A stretch of 28,935 bases of DNA from Deltaproteobacteria bacterium (lineage in GTDB: Bacteria > Desulfobacterota_B > Binatia > UBA9968), in assembly GCA_016193385.1 (NCBI GenBank), contig JACPSF010000067.1:10563-39497 (forward strand). The letters are read 5' to 3'. A program made the position numbers and the translations under genes. Below, piece after piece: positions 14,921 to 23,072 of this stretch; positions within the stretch are counted from its first letter, which is position 1, and each line of letters begins with the position of its first letter. The notes under the pieces were generated by a model that was not told the origin of the DNA, did not search any database, and saw only the letters and a program-made list of their open reading frames with translations.

Positions 14921-16342
14921 ATGCTAGTCTACAAGGAGATTATTTCGACCGAAGGGAGGGTGTCGGAAAGCCATACTTCCTACGCGGTCAACAAAGCCGG
15001 CCTAAATCCCCAACTAAGATTCAATTTCACGGATAAACTGAGAAACGGAAATGGATTTCGAGACCCGGCATTCTCGGAAAACAAGACCCAGCCCCTTCAC
15101 CGTTGGGTACCGTGGATCGCGGGGTTTTCCTCGCAATTCGTTCAGGACTGCTTCGAGACCTTCCTCAACACTCGAAGGAAAAAGTCGGGATACTGTGTCC
15201 TCGATCCATTTGCCGGAGTGGGGACCACGCTTGTGCAGGCAATGTTGAACGGATTCAATGCGGTTGGCTTCGAAATTAACCCGTATGCCGCGCTCGCCTG
15301 CAAGGCCAAGTTGAATTCCCCGACGCTCAACCCGGAAACCCTTGAAGCGCACCTCTACGATTACCAGAGAGTGGCGACCGCGGCCCACCGCCCTGTTACT
15401 ATGGTGAGGCCCGCCGAGTTCGAAACACGGATTCCGTTCTTTAGCTTTTCCGTTGAGGAGCAGGTTCTCGCTTTCCTTGATTTTGCGAAGAGTATTCCGC
15501 AGGCGGAGATCGCGGATCTATTCCGTGTGGCTTTTGGCTCAGTTATGGTGAGCTTTTCCAACTATACTTACGAGCCGAGCTTGGGCTCCCGGCCTGGTGC
15601 CGGGAAACCTCTCATCGAAAAAGCCGATGTTCACTCGACGATTCTCGGCAAGCTCTCCGACATGGTCTCGGACATCCGCTGGATCAAAGAACGGTTTAGG
15701 AATACTTCCTGCGAAGGAAAGAGGCAAGTTTATAACCTGGATTTTTTGGAATCGGCGGAGGTGTTGCCGCCATCTTCCATCGACTTGATGGTCACTTCTC
15801 CACCCTACATGAACAACTATCACTACGTGCGCAATACCAGGCCGCAACTTTTCTGGCTTTCTCTGGTCTCCTCACCAAAGGAACTGCGAAAGCTTGAGGA
15901 GGCAAACTTTGGAAAGTACTGGCAAACGGTTCGCAACGGCAAACCCCTCGCGCTGAACTTTGATCATCCGGAACTATCCCGCGCCCTGGCGAGGCTTCGC
16001 CAGACTCGTGAGGAAAAAGGAGCTTATGGGGGACCGGGATGGGCCAACTATGTCACCGCATACTTCAACGATTGCTACCGATTTTGTAGAGTCTTGAAAC
16101 GGGTTTTAGCGCGAGGCGGCATCGGAGTTGTAGTGATAGGGAACTCGATCATTCAGGGCCACGAGATCAAGACGGACCTAATTCTTGCGGACCTTACCCG
16201 CCAAAGCGGGCTCGCGCTCGTAGGAGTGCAAAAAATTCGCACAAAACGTGTGGGTGCCAGCATCACGACTTCCACTGTGAGGCGAGGAGATGCAAGCAAG
16301 GCTACTCTCTACGAAAGTGCGGTTATTTTTACCAAGAAGTAG
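14921..16342 (+). CDS. DNA amino-methyltransferase (TSPPY type)
   Basis: 473-residue SAM-dependent methyltransferase. Motif I is LDPFAGVGTT (residues 94-103), followed by the acidic end of strand 2 in VGFEINPYAAL. The catalytic motif IV is MVTSPPYMNNYHY (290-302). The S-P-P-Y form is most often seen in N4-cytosine enzymes, and motif I before motif IV is the alpha/gamma order. The middle, about residues 140-285, is long and probably holds target recognition. A C-terminal stretch, GIGVVVIGNSIIQG, completes the Rossmann fold. The ribosome site at ATG 14921 is poorly spaced, so the start is not firm. It is followed 42 bases later by a GIY-YIG nuclease gene; together they look like a restriction-modification pair. 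Base composition is less GC-rich than its neighbours, which suggests acquisition. Confidence 0.82.
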   Translation: MLVYKEIISTEGRVSESHTSYAVNKAGLNPQLRFNFTDKLRNGNGFRDPAFSENKTQPLHRWVPWIAGFSSQFVQDCFETFLNTRRKKSGYCVLDPFAGVGTTLVQAMLNGFNAVGFEINPYAALACKAKLNSPTLNPETLEAHLYDYQRVATAAHRPVTMVRPAEFETRIPFFSFSVEEQVLAFLDFAKSIPQAEIADLFRVAFGSVMVSFSNYTYEPSLGSRPGAGKPLIEKADVHSTILGKLSDMVSDIRWIKERFRNTSCEGKRQVYNLDFLESAEVLPPSSIDLMVTSPPYMNNYHYVRNTRPQLFWLSLVSSPKELRKLEEANFGKYWQTVRNGKPLALNFDHPELSRALARLRQTREEKGAYGGPGWANYVTAYFNDCYRFCRVLKRVLARGGIGVVVIGNSIIQGHEIKTDLILADLTRQSGLALVGVQKIRTKRVGASITTSTVRRGDASKATLYESAVIFTKK

Positions 16343-16384
16343 AGCCAAGAAGAACATTCTAGGACCTGCCCGTTACCAATCGAG

Positions 16385-16819
16385 ATGTGCGACCGCCATG
16401 GTTTCCAATTTGATGTAGACAAGGCTTATGAGGACCAGTTGGTCTCCGTGTTGGAAGCAAGTCCAGAACACCCACTGTCTGCCCCCGAAGCCCCGCGTCA
16501 GCCGGGTATCTATGTTCTTTTTCGCCGCGGTTCGGCCGTGTATGTTGGACAAGCTCGAGAACTTCGCAACCGTTTGAGTGACCATTTAAAAAAGATCGAC
16601 AATCGGAAGGGGATCGGTGCTGCGGAAGTCAGCTGCAGATTCCTTACGATCGAGAGGATGTGGGAAGTTGCCCGCGCTGAAGACGCACTTATCCGCCGCT
16701 ATAACCCGGAGTGGAACGGAATTCCTGGATTCAGTATGCATGTTCCAGGCCGGGGACGACCCGGTATGCCACGGTATGTGAACGAATGGGATAAACGATT
16801 CCCACCGCGGAGCAAATAA
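16385..16819 (+). CDS. GIY-YIG nuclease, Eco29kI-like restriction enzyme candidate
   Basis: 144-residue protein with a full GIY-YIG domain: GIY at 41-43, YVG at 53-55, the conserved Arg63 in LRNRLSDHL, the metal-binding Glu99 in RAEDALIRRYNPEWN, and Asn111. The C-terminal part, GFSMHVPGRGR then WDKRFPPR, parallels the G..NHDPG.GR ... WD.LHPGR tail that I recall from the Eco29kI type II restriction enzymes. That resemblance, rather than UvrC or homing enzymes, is the basis for the call. It follows a DNA methyltransferase by 42 bases on the same strand. The recognition site is unknown. The ribosome site is weak, perhaps to keep nuclease levels low. Confidence 0.8.
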   Translation: MCDRHGFQFDVDKAYEDQLVSVLEASPEHPLSAPEAPRQPGIYVLFRRGSAVYVGQARELRNRLSDHLKKIDNRKGIGAAEVSCRFLTIERMWEVARAEDALIRRYNPEWNGIPGFSMHVPGRGRPGMPRYVNEWDKRFPPRSK

Positions 16820-16903
16820 CTCCGAGAACGAAGGGGGACAGGCCTTGCAATCACACATTGTTGCAACGCAAGACCCGGCCCCGTGATGGGCTGACGTGAA
16901 GGC

Positions 16904-17200
16904 GTGGAAACTTTCGTCGAAGCGCTGATTCCAGTTGGCATGTTGGGTGGCGTCTTTGTCTATCCGATTCTGCAGTTTTTTGCGGTTCGCCGGATGCGCG
17001 GGTTTTGGCGCTTCTTGGCCCTCGTGCCCCTAGTCCCGATGGGCTACGTACTGACTGTGACATTTTATGCATTTTACAAAGAATCGAATGTGTGGCCCAT
17101 CCTGTTGATTTTTGTGGGGCCAATTGCGCTGTTGTATCTTGCGCTGCTGCTTCTTATTCACGGTCTGGTATACAGATCGACGGTGCCAGGCAATGGCTAA
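16904..17200 (+). CDS. small three-helix membrane protein
   Basis: 98-residue hydrophobic protein starting at GTG 16904, with GTGAAGG just before it. Helices lie at about residues 8-27, 37-57 and 63-88, with a basic loop (RRMRGFWR) after the first. I do not recognise it. It sits downstream of the restriction-modification pair on the same strand, but the 84-base gap gives no firm reason to link them. A start at ATG is not available in this frame before residue 13. Confidence 0.5.
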   Translation: METFVEALIPVGMLGGVFVYPILQFFAVRRMRGFWRFLALVPLVPMGYVLTVTFYAFYKESNVWPILLIFVGPIALLYLALLLLIHGLVYRSTVPGNG

Positions 17201-17328
17201 CCAGTAAGGAAAAGGGGATAGACTCCTTTCCCAGTAGGCAGGTAGCAGGGGGCTCACGAGCCGCTGCAACCGGCGGATCATGAGCGTCCTGCCTCGTCCC
17301 ACGGCGCATGGAAGCAGGAGGTCATCGC

Positions 17329-17529
17329 ATGCTAGACTTCAGCACCCGGTTCGGCTGGCACGTGAATCGTCGCCTCCGCCAGGAGAAGATCATCTGGCTC
17401 ACCACCGTCGATTCTAACAACACGCCGCAACCGAGGCCGGTCTGGTTTCATTGGGATGGTCAAACCGTTTTGATCTTTAGCGAAAAAAACAAGAGATTCA
17501 GGGTCTACCGGGAGATTGGGAAGCGCTAA
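17329..17529 (+). pseudogene. truncated PPOX-class (F420/FMN) oxidoreductase
   Basis: ATG 17329 follows AGGAGGT. The frame reads LDFSTRFGWHVNRRLRQEKI, then IWLTTVDSNNTPQPRPVWFHWDG and VLIFSEKNK, which is a textbook start of pyridoxamine-phosphate-oxidase-like F420 proteins. It then breaks off after about 55 residues into RFRVYREIGKR and stops. Normal members have 125-150 residues, so the FMN/F420-binding half is missing. The ending faintly resembles the family's C-terminal KYREGIKR, which would mean an internal deletion joined the two ends. Confidence 0.75.
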
Positions 17530-17645
17530 AAGAAATGTTTTCGCTGCAGTGAGGAAGGGACAAACGATGAATATTGATTTAGCCGGAGGTTTGAGATATT
17601 CGCTGGTCACTATCCAGGGCGTAGCTTTGTCCAGGAGGTCGAATC

Positions 17646-18374
17646 ATGCTTGAGGGAAAAGTGGTTATTGTTACGGGTGGCGCCAAGGGAATCGGCAAGC
17701 ACGCGGCCAAGACGTTCGCACAGGAGAAAGCGAAGGTGGTCATCGCTGACTTTGACAAGGAGCGGCTGCAAAAGACAGCGAGCGAGCTCGGGCGGTTTAC
17801 CGATACCCTAGCGATCAACGTGGATGTTCGCGGCGAAGACGATGTCAAGAAGATGGTCGACCAGGTGGTGAACCGGTTTGGCCACATCGATGTTTTGGTC
17901 AATGACGCTGCGATCGTGCCGCATTTCGCCTGGGGAATCCCGCGCTGGCCCCGTATCCGCGATATGGAGAAGGACTTCTGGGACCGCGTCACACAAACAA
18001 ATCTCGGGGGAACCTTCCTCTGCACGAAACATGTTCTTCCCCACATGGAGGCGAGGAAATCCGGCCACATCATCAATCTTTACGGCGGAGGAGGCGTCAA
18101 ACCTTTCGGTGCCTGCGCCTACGTCGTGACGAAGGACGCCATACGGACGTTCACGCGCTACGTCGCCGAGGAGGTCCGAGAATTCAATGTGTGCGTCATT
18201 ATTTTTTCGCCACGGGTTCCCATCGCCACGGAAGGCGCGCCGGAGGAGGCGCTCCAGCGCCTGCCGGGTCCCGAGATCTTGGGTAAGGGATTTGTGCTGG
18301 CAGCCGGGCTCCCCATGGATGTCACCGGGCAGACGTTCGCGTATGAAGATGGCAAACTTGTGAGCGAGGCTTAG
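17646..18374 (+). CDS. short-chain dehydrogenase/reductase lacking the catalytic Ser
   Basis: 242-residue SDR. The cofactor loop TGGAKGIG is at residues 10-17 and the Asp of VIADFD suggests NAD preference. NDAA (85-88) replaces the usual NNAG. The active-site Tyr158 and Lys162 (YVVTK) are present, but the residue 13 positions before Tyr, normally Ser, is Tyr145 in INLYGGGG. The C-terminus is short, ending GQTFAYEDGKLVSEA in place of the usual VDGG loop. AGGAGGT precedes ATG 17646. Either the enzyme uses altered chemistry or it is non-catalytic. It lies ahead of an amidohydrolase and another SDR on the same strand, a set often seen in aromatic or cyclic-compound degradation. Confidence 0.85.
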   Translation: MLEGKVVIVTGGAKGIGKHAAKTFAQEKAKVVIADFDKERLQKTASELGRFTDTLAINVDVRGEDDVKKMVDQVVNRFGHIDVLVNDAAIVPHFAWGIPRWPRIRDMEKDFWDRVTQTNLGGTFLCTKHVLPHMEARKSGHIINLYGGGGVKPFGACAYVVTKDAIRTFTRYVAEEVREFNVCVIIFSPRVPIATEGAPEEALQRLPGPEILGKGFVLAAGLPMDVTGQTFAYEDGKLVSEA

Positions 18375-18441
18375 ACGGTCACACCCGAAGCGGGGCAATG
18401 GCAAAGCACCCGGGAGTTTACTTCAAAAGGAACTTTTCATC

Positions 18442-18470
18442 TTAACAAAATAAGAGCGGCAGCATATACT
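18442..18470 (+). promoter_or_regulatory. sigma-70 promoter of the amidohydrolase gene
   Basis: TTAACA at 18442-18447, exactly 17 bases, then TATACT at 18465-18470; both boxes are one mismatch from consensus. Transcription would start near 18477, about 30 bases before ATG 18508. This is the best promoter I can read in the window. Confidence 0.65.
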
Positions 18471-18507
18471 ACAACCGCCATGGGACCAACTGAGGAGGGA
18501 TGAATTT

Positions 18508-19608
18508 ATGGAAACCGCCGGGAAGACCCTCGTCATCGACGCGGACGCCCATGTGGTCGAGTCCGCCCGCACTTGGGACTACATGGATCCATCCGAGGAG
18601 CAATATCGCCCTATACCCCTCGAGGGCCCCGAAGATGCCGGGGTGAAGCTTCAGTTCTGGCTCATCGACGGGAAGGTGAGAGGATTCCGCTTTCCCGCCT
18701 TTTCAGCCGCTGAGCTGGAGAGGCGCTCCCGCCAGGCGGGCCGTAAGTTCGCCGACAAGCAGGAGGCCCGCGAGATGGGCAACGTGGAGCTGCGCCTGGA
18801 GCACATGGACCAGACCGGCATCGACATCCAGGTGCTGCACAATACCATGTTCATCGAACAAGCCACGGACCGCCCGGCGGTGGAAGTGGCTCTGTGCAAA
18901 AGCTGGAACCGCTGGCTGGCCGATATCTGGCGGCAGGGAAAGGGGCGGCTTCGGTGGTCTTGCATGGCGCCGACACTGAACATGACGGATGCGCTGGACC
19001 AGATCCGCTTCGGCAAAGAAAACGGCGCTTGTGCCGTGCTGATGCGTTCCGTCGAAGGCAACCGTTTGCTCGTGGACCCGTACTTCTACCCGATCTATGA
19101 GGAGGCGAGCCGGCTCGATATGGCGATCGCCATCCACATCGCCAATGGCAACCCTTGGCTCAACGACCTCTGTCGCCATCCTGTGTTCACGGCAGCCGCG
19201 TTTCACCGCTTCAGAGTACCCACGGTGGCTGCCTTCCACGACCTGCTTCTCAGCGAAATACCCCAGGTATTTCCCAAGCTCAGGTGGGGTTTCATCGAGG
19301 CCAGCTCGCAGTGGCTGCCCTGGGTACTGCACGAGGCCAAGAACCGCTTCAAAGCATTGGGGCGCGAATGGCCCGGCAACATCGCTCGCGCGTACCGGAT
19401 GTTCGTTACCTGCGAAAACTCCGACGACTTGCCCTACATCGTGCAGCAAGCCGGGGAAGACTGCCTGGTGATCGGGACGGACTACGGGCACACCGACACA
19501 TCGAGTGACGTGGATGCCATCAAGATTTTCAAGGCGAGGACGGACTTGGTGCCCGAAGTGAAGCGGAAGATCCTGAGCGACAATGCCCGAGCGCTGTACG
19601 GGTTATAA
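18508..19608 (+). CDS. amidohydrolase-2 family metal-dependent hydrolase/decarboxylase
   Basis: 366-residue TIM-barrel enzyme of the ACMSD-like amidohydrolase family (PF04909 type). The N-terminal metal motif is D-A-H in IDADAHVVE (residues 13-15). A Met-Asp-containing segment, LEHMDQTGIDIQVLHNTMF, follows, as is usual. AIAIHIANGNPW carries the middle His, HEAKNRFKAL the helix before the last strand, and VIGTDYGHTD the final metal-binding Asp. Members decarboxylate or hydrolyse carboxylic acids formed in aromatic degradation. GAGGAGGG precedes ATG 18508. It is 84 bases ahead of a second SDR, possibly the same unit. The substrate is not determinable. Confidence 0.9.
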   Translation: METAGKTLVIDADAHVVESARTWDYMDPSEEQYRPIPLEGPEDAGVKLQFWLIDGKVRGFRFPAFSAAELERRSRQAGRKFADKQEAREMGNVELRLEHMDQTGIDIQVLHNTMFIEQATDRPAVEVALCKSWNRWLADIWRQGKGRLRWSCMAPTLNMTDALDQIRFGKENGACAVLMRSVEGNRLLVDPYFYPIYEEASRLDMAIAIHIANGNPWLNDLCRHPVFTAAAFHRFRVPTVAAFHDLLLSEIPQVFPKLRWGFIEASSQWLPWVLHEAKNRFKALGREWPGNIARAYRMFVTCENSDDLPYIVQQAGEDCLVIGTDYGHTDTSSDVDAIKIFKARTDLVPEVKRKILSDNARALYGL

Positions 19609-19691
19609 AGCCTTGTCCAGTCAAGTCCGCGATCTTCGCAATCCGTGTGACGCTTTCTAAGCGTTAAGATGACGTAGGCTATCGGACGGCC

Positions 19692-20459
19692 ATGGTGAAA
19701 AGCGAAAAGCCAGTGGCGCTCGTCACCGGAGCGGGAACCGGGATCGGGCGCAGCGTGGCGCTGCTGCTGGCCAAGAAGGGCTACAACGTCGTCATCAACT
19801 TCAGCCGCAGTGAGGGAGCAGCCAAGGCCACCGCGCGCGAGGCCGAAGCCGCCGGCGCACGGGCGCTCGTCTACCAGTGCGACGTGAGCGACGACGGGTG
19901 TGTGCGCGCCATGCTCGAAGCGACCCAAAGGGAGTTCGGGCGTCTCGACGCGCTCATCAACAACGCGGGCACAACCCTTGATGTGGAGCCGAAGGACTTC
20001 GACAAGGTGAAGGTCGAAGACTGGAACCGCGTATTTGCGGTCAACGTCCTCGGGCTCTTCCTCGTCACCCGTGCTGCCGTGCCACTGCTCAGGCAATCAC
20101 CCAATGGCTGTATCGTCAACACTTGCAGCATCGCTGGTCTGCGTCCCTCCGCGCAGCCGCTTCCCTACGCCGCGAGCAAGGCCGCCGTCGCCAACTTGAC
20201 CAAGACCCTAGCCAACGCCCTGGGGCCCGAGATCCGGGTCAATGCGGTGGCGCCGGGCTGGGTAGGGGGCGAGTGGATGCAGAGGACCCTGGCGGAGAAC
20301 TATGAGGGGCTTTTTGCGCGCCGCGCGCGCTACACGCCTCTCAAGCGCTGCTGCACGGCCGAAGACGTCGCCGAGACCATGCTGAGCCTGATCGAGAGCA
20401 ACCGCTTCGTTACCGGCGAAGTCATTATCATCGACGGTGGATTCTCCAGCACTACGTGA
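19692..20459 (+). CDS. SDR oxidoreductase, 3-oxoacyl-ACP reductase-like
   Basis: 255-residue classical SDR with every expected motif: TGAGTGIG (12-19), NNAG (90-93), Ser146 in TCSIAG, Tyr159 and Lys163 in PYAASK, a PG motif (VAPGWVGGEW), and the C-terminal TGEVIIIDGGFSS. NFSRS after strand 2 suggests NADPH use. It is related to FabG and to catabolic dehydrogenases such as those for sugars or 3-hydroxyacyl compounds; its place beside an amidohydrolase favours a catabolic role. The start ATG at 19692 has only a weak ribosome site. In contrast with the SDR at 17646 it looks fully active. Confidence 0.9.
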   Translation: MVKSEKPVALVTGAGTGIGRSVALLLAKKGYNVVINFSRSEGAAKATAREAEAAGARALVYQCDVSDDGCVRAMLEATQREFGRLDALINNAGTTLDVEPKDFDKVKVEDWNRVFAVNVLGLFLVTRAAVPLLRQSPNGCIVNTCSIAGLRPSAQPLPYAASKAAVANLTKTLANALGPEIRVNAVAPGWVGGEWMQRTLAENYEGLFARRARYTPLKRCCTAEDVAETMLSLIESNRFVTGEVIIIDGGFSSTT

Positions 20460-20561
20460 GCGTGGCTGGTAAGTAATATCCCTTTTCGTCTAAGCATGCT
20501 CCGAGCTACGTTAAAGGCAAAGTTGTAACCGCATTTCACCCTCCCGCAGTCTTTGGAGAAC

Positions 20562-22064
20562 TTACCGCATGAGCAAAAGAGAAGAGAGCGGCACCGTGGC
20601 GATGCGCGGGTCAGGCACAGTTACATCGTCATGGAGGGTCACAAGGATTCCGAAGGGGGCGTTGTATACGGTTTTTTCTATGAAGGCTCGGAGCCCAAGG
20701 GTATCTCGTTGAGGGTCAATAGTCTGTCGATATTTGATCTCCAGGGGAATACGCCGCTCTCCGATGGTGAGGACAAAGTCCACTTCCGGTTCTGCGCCCC
20801 GTTCAGGAAAGTGAGCCAGGTCCAGACCGGGGATGTTTCCCAGGAAGTACCCGGCCACGCTCTCCGCTAAATGGCCAGCGAGGTCGGCCAGATGGAGAGA
20901 CTGACGCAGGCCTTCCGGGTCAAGGGGGATGATCTCCTGGAGCCAGCTTGCCCGCAGGCTTGGGTCGCAAAGGCAGATCTTGGCGTTGGCTCTTTTCTTT
21001 CGCTTGAGGCGTAGTTCAAGCGGTTCCACCAAACGCAACAAGAGGCTCCCATCGAGAAACCTCAGGTAGGTCAGGATGCGTTGCCAACCGATGTTAGCTT
21101 GTAACGCTGTCCGGATTTCGTTCACAAAGACTGCCTGGCCCGGCGCCTGCCCCGCATAACGGCACGCCAGGCGAAAGACCTCTTCTAGAAGGTTCGGGTC
21201 TCGCCTCCGCCCTCGCTCGCCGAGCCGAAGGTCATGCTCGATGACCCGCCGGATCACCATTTGATTGAGCTGGTCGGCGATTTCCTCCCATGGCCGGTCT
21301 GCGCGTTCCTGGGCGATCGGATATCCCCCGCGAGCGGAGAAATCGCGCAAGGCGTTGTCACGGATTTGAGTATGCTTCTTGCCATGTTCCCTCAATCCCT
21401 TCCAGAAGTCTAAATCGAGAAGAGAGGATAGGCCGTTCTCAATGAGATAGCCATTGATGGATCCGTAACCCCGCATCTCAGCGATTTCTCGCAAGAGCAA
21501 GGGGCCAAGGTCAAGCTGGGTGATTCGTCCCGCGAGGCTGTCCCGACCTGCCTCGATCCGAAGCGCCGAGCTTCCGGTCACGAGGACGTGGACCGTGTGA
21601 TGATCAACCAGGGACTTCAACTGGGGCGCCCAATCGTCCAAGTTCTGGACCTCGTCCAAGAAGAGATAGGCAGGACGCCCTGCGTGCGCCGCTTCGTTGA
21701 ATGTCATTCCGAGAATGCGGTTTTCAAACCAGCGGCACAGGGAGAGAATGGGGGTCTTGAGCTCCTTGAGCGGAGGCAGCTCATCAAACTGCACGCGAAG
21801 GAGACGCTGAGGTTCGACATCATCCTTCAGATACTGCTGGATCAGTTGTTCCTGAATCGTGGTCTTGCCCACCTGGCGTGGACCCCGGAGGACGACGATG
21901 GGCGCGAGTCCGGATTCCAGCCTGCGTCTGGTAGAACTAAAAGCCCAGCGGCGAAAGGGAGGCAGCACTCGCCCAGGTTTCCTCTCCCACCAGGGATTAG
22001 TGGAACGTAGGAACTCATCGAGTGCGGGGCTTAGCCGCTCTTTGTCGAACAGGTCTCGCGTCAC
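20562..22064 (-). CDS. AAA-type ATPase with DUF4143 nuclease-like C-terminus
   Basis: 500-residue protein starting at GTG 22064, nine bases after GGAGGAGG. Walker A GPRQVGKTT is at residues 61-69, Walker B YLFLDEVQ at 133-140, and the sensor VTGSSAL near 162. The C-terminal half fits DUF4143, with EVDFVL and, after a short loop, IPLEIKY, the spacing of a PD-(D/E)XK-like fold. This architecture (COG1373, archaeal-ATPase-like) is widespread and sporadically distributed, and its function is unproven; mobile or defence links are often proposed. It lies at the left edge of the island holding the integron remnant, on the same strand as the cassette. No nearby partner gene is evident. Confidence 0.88.
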   Translation of the reverse strand: MTRDLFDKERLSPALDEFLRSTNPWWERKPGRVLPPFRRWAFSSTRRRLESGLAPIVVLRGPRQVGKTTIQEQLIQQYLKDDVEPQRLLRVQFDELPPLKELKTPILSLCRWFENRILGMTFNEAAHAGRPAYLFLDEVQNLDDWAPQLKSLVDHHTVHVLVTGSSALRIEAGRDSLAGRITQLDLGPLLLREIAEMRGYGSINGYLIENGLSSLLDLDFWKGLREHGKKHTQIRDNALRDFSARGGYPIAQERADRPWEEIADQLNQMVIRRVIEHDLRLGERGRRRDPNLLEEVFRLACRYAGQAPGQAVFVNEIRTALQANIGWQRILTYLRFLDGSLLLRLVEPLELRLKRKKRANAKICLCDPSLRASWLQEIIPLDPEGLRQSLHLADLAGHLAESVAGYFLGNIPGLDLAHFPERGAEPEVDFVLTIGERRIPLEIKYRQTIDPQRDTLGLRAFIEKTVYNAPFGILVTLHDDVTVPDPRIATVPLSSLLLMR

Positions 22065-22393
22065 CGCTCTAGCCTCCTCCGGTCACAAAAACAATCTGGC
22101 AAGGAGAGATTACTTTGATTCTTTTTCGCCCGGTGAATTTAAACTCAAATTATCCTAAGGCTCACGCAATGTCCATCTCTACCTAGTCCTTCGGGGAGGG
22201 ATGTTAAAAAGCAGTTGCCGGTAGGCAGCCCATCTCCTGAGCGGAGACAAAAAGCATTTTCCCCGCTACTTCAATAAGCCTTCGAGAACTGCTGAGATAA
22301 TCGTTCAAACGGTGGGGGAGTTTTTTGTGGAGAACTTCGGTTTGTAAGGCAGCCTCTCTGCCCCTTTTTCCCTTTACAGCTAAACGGGATACT
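22065..22393. other. no recognisable gene; downstream of the attC-like site
   Basis: A minus-strand frame is open from 22503 through the attC-like site to 22204 (ending QEMGCLPATAF), but it has no ribosome site and resembles nothing I know. The stretch may be a truncated second cassette. AT-rich sequence just before the ATPase start (about 22100-22160) may hold its promoter, but I cannot place boxes. Confidence 0.4.
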
Positions 22394-22459
22394 GGGTAAC
22401 GTCGAGCTAACCGGTGCGCTCCGTTGTTGCGCGCGTCCGGTTGAGTGAGCGGGTTAGAC
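22394..22459 (-). other. attC-like recombination site of an integron gene cassette
   Basis: Read on the minus strand, 66 bases start with GTCTAAC (22459-22453, fits RYYYAAC) and end with GTTACCC (22400-22394, GTT kept, remainder degenerate against GTTRRRY). Inside, AACCGG pairs with CCGGTT, and GCGC pairs with GCGC around an 11-base loop. An unpaired C after CT in the left arm resembles the extrahelical bases typical of attC. The site starts one base after the zinc-ribbon stop codon. Confidence 0.75.
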
Positions 22460-22852
22460 CTATTTTTGTTTCGGAGATTTTTGTTTTGCAGAACCATGAC
22501 CAACGTGCTGACTCAGCGGCTCAGAGCACTTGTGCACTACTTCTCCCGTTTCTGGATTTGTAACGCGTTCCACGTACTCATCATTACGTTTGTCGAAGAT
22601 CCTCAGACGGTGCATCCAGGCTTGAAACTTGTGAGAGAAACTTGGCTCAGATCGAACGTCTTTAAACCACTTACGCTTTGAGCGCCCAAATCCTAGTGCG
22701 CGCATTGCTATCTGAGTTTTCGATTCTGCGGCTACCGTTTGCCCGAACTGTCTTGATATAGAGCCACATTTAGGACACGGCGTGCGGCCGGAACTACGGT
22801 CGTCTAAAGGCTCAAATTCTGCCCCACAATCAGTATTTCCGCATTTTGCCAT
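22460..22852 (-). CDS. zinc-ribbon hypothetical protein carried as an integron cassette
   Basis: 130 residues from ATG 22852, or 137 from TTG 22873; neither has a clear ribosome site, which is usual for cassette genes. The N-terminus is a zinc ribbon (CGNTDC then CPKCGS), followed by a basic helical stretch (RSKRKWFKDV) and a conserved-looking ending, NPETGEVVHKCSEPLSQHVG, then a Lys-rich tail. The protein is uncharacterised; the ribbon could bind nucleic acid or protein. Its frame is bracketed by GTTAGAC (22878-22884, minus strand) and the attC-like site, so the unit is about 484 bases long with one gene, the standard cassette form. Confidence 0.75.
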   Translation of the reverse strand: MAKCGNTDCGAEFEPLDDRSSGRTPCPKCGSISRQFGQTVAAESKTQIAMRALGFGRSKRKWFKDVRSEPSFSHKFQAWMHRLRIFDKRNDEYVERVTNPETGEVVHKCSEPLSQHVGHGSAKQKSPKQK

Positions 22853-22877
22853 CGCTGATCGGTTCGCGTCCAATAGG

Positions 22878-22921
22878 TCTAACTATAGAGTCTACTGCCG
22901 CAGTCCCGGCAGTGTATTAGG
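22878..22921 (-). other. cassette-boundary core with adjacent hairpin (attI or degenerate attC)
   Basis: The minus strand has GTTAGAC at 22884-22878, matching GTTRRRY at the cassette start. To its right is a perfect 7-bp hairpin, ACTGCCG (22894-22900) with CGGCAGT (22907-22913), and then a word close to GCCTAAC. This may be the attI site or the attC of a lost neighbour. Confidence 0.5.
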
Positions 22922-23034
22922 CTAAAGCTTGTCAATCCGACAAAAGGAAAACCGAAAGCAATATTCGCATTTACGAAGAACTTGTCAAGGGTGATTCATT
23001 TCTGCAAACGCTGCCAATCCGGCAGTGTATGAGG
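22906..23034. repeat. pair of 16-bp direct repeats with hairpins
   Basis: CCGGCAGTGTATTAGG (22906-22921) and CCGGCAGTGTATGAGG (23019-23034) differ at one base and are 113 bases apart. Each forms the right arm of a hairpin with CTGCC on its left (second hairpin 23011-23025). A looser third copy starts at 23043. They lie between the cassette and the integrase remnant, where integrase-binding repeats would be expected. Confidence 0.65.
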
Positions 23035-23072
23035 ATATCAGCCCGCGGTGTATTGGGATAATGGACCGTTGC

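Noticed and set aside
18703..19491. Long minus-strand frame inside the amidohydrolase gene.
   Set aside because: Codon-bias shadow of a well-supported plus-strand gene.
20562..22064. The AAA/DUF4143 ATPase as part of a multi-gene defence system.
   Set aside because: No partner gene adjoins it and the family has no fixed defence role; kept as a plain annotation.
22204..22503. Minus-strand frame of 99 codons.
   Set aside because: It runs straight through the attC-like site and has no ribosome site or recognisable domain; noted only as a possible truncated cassette.
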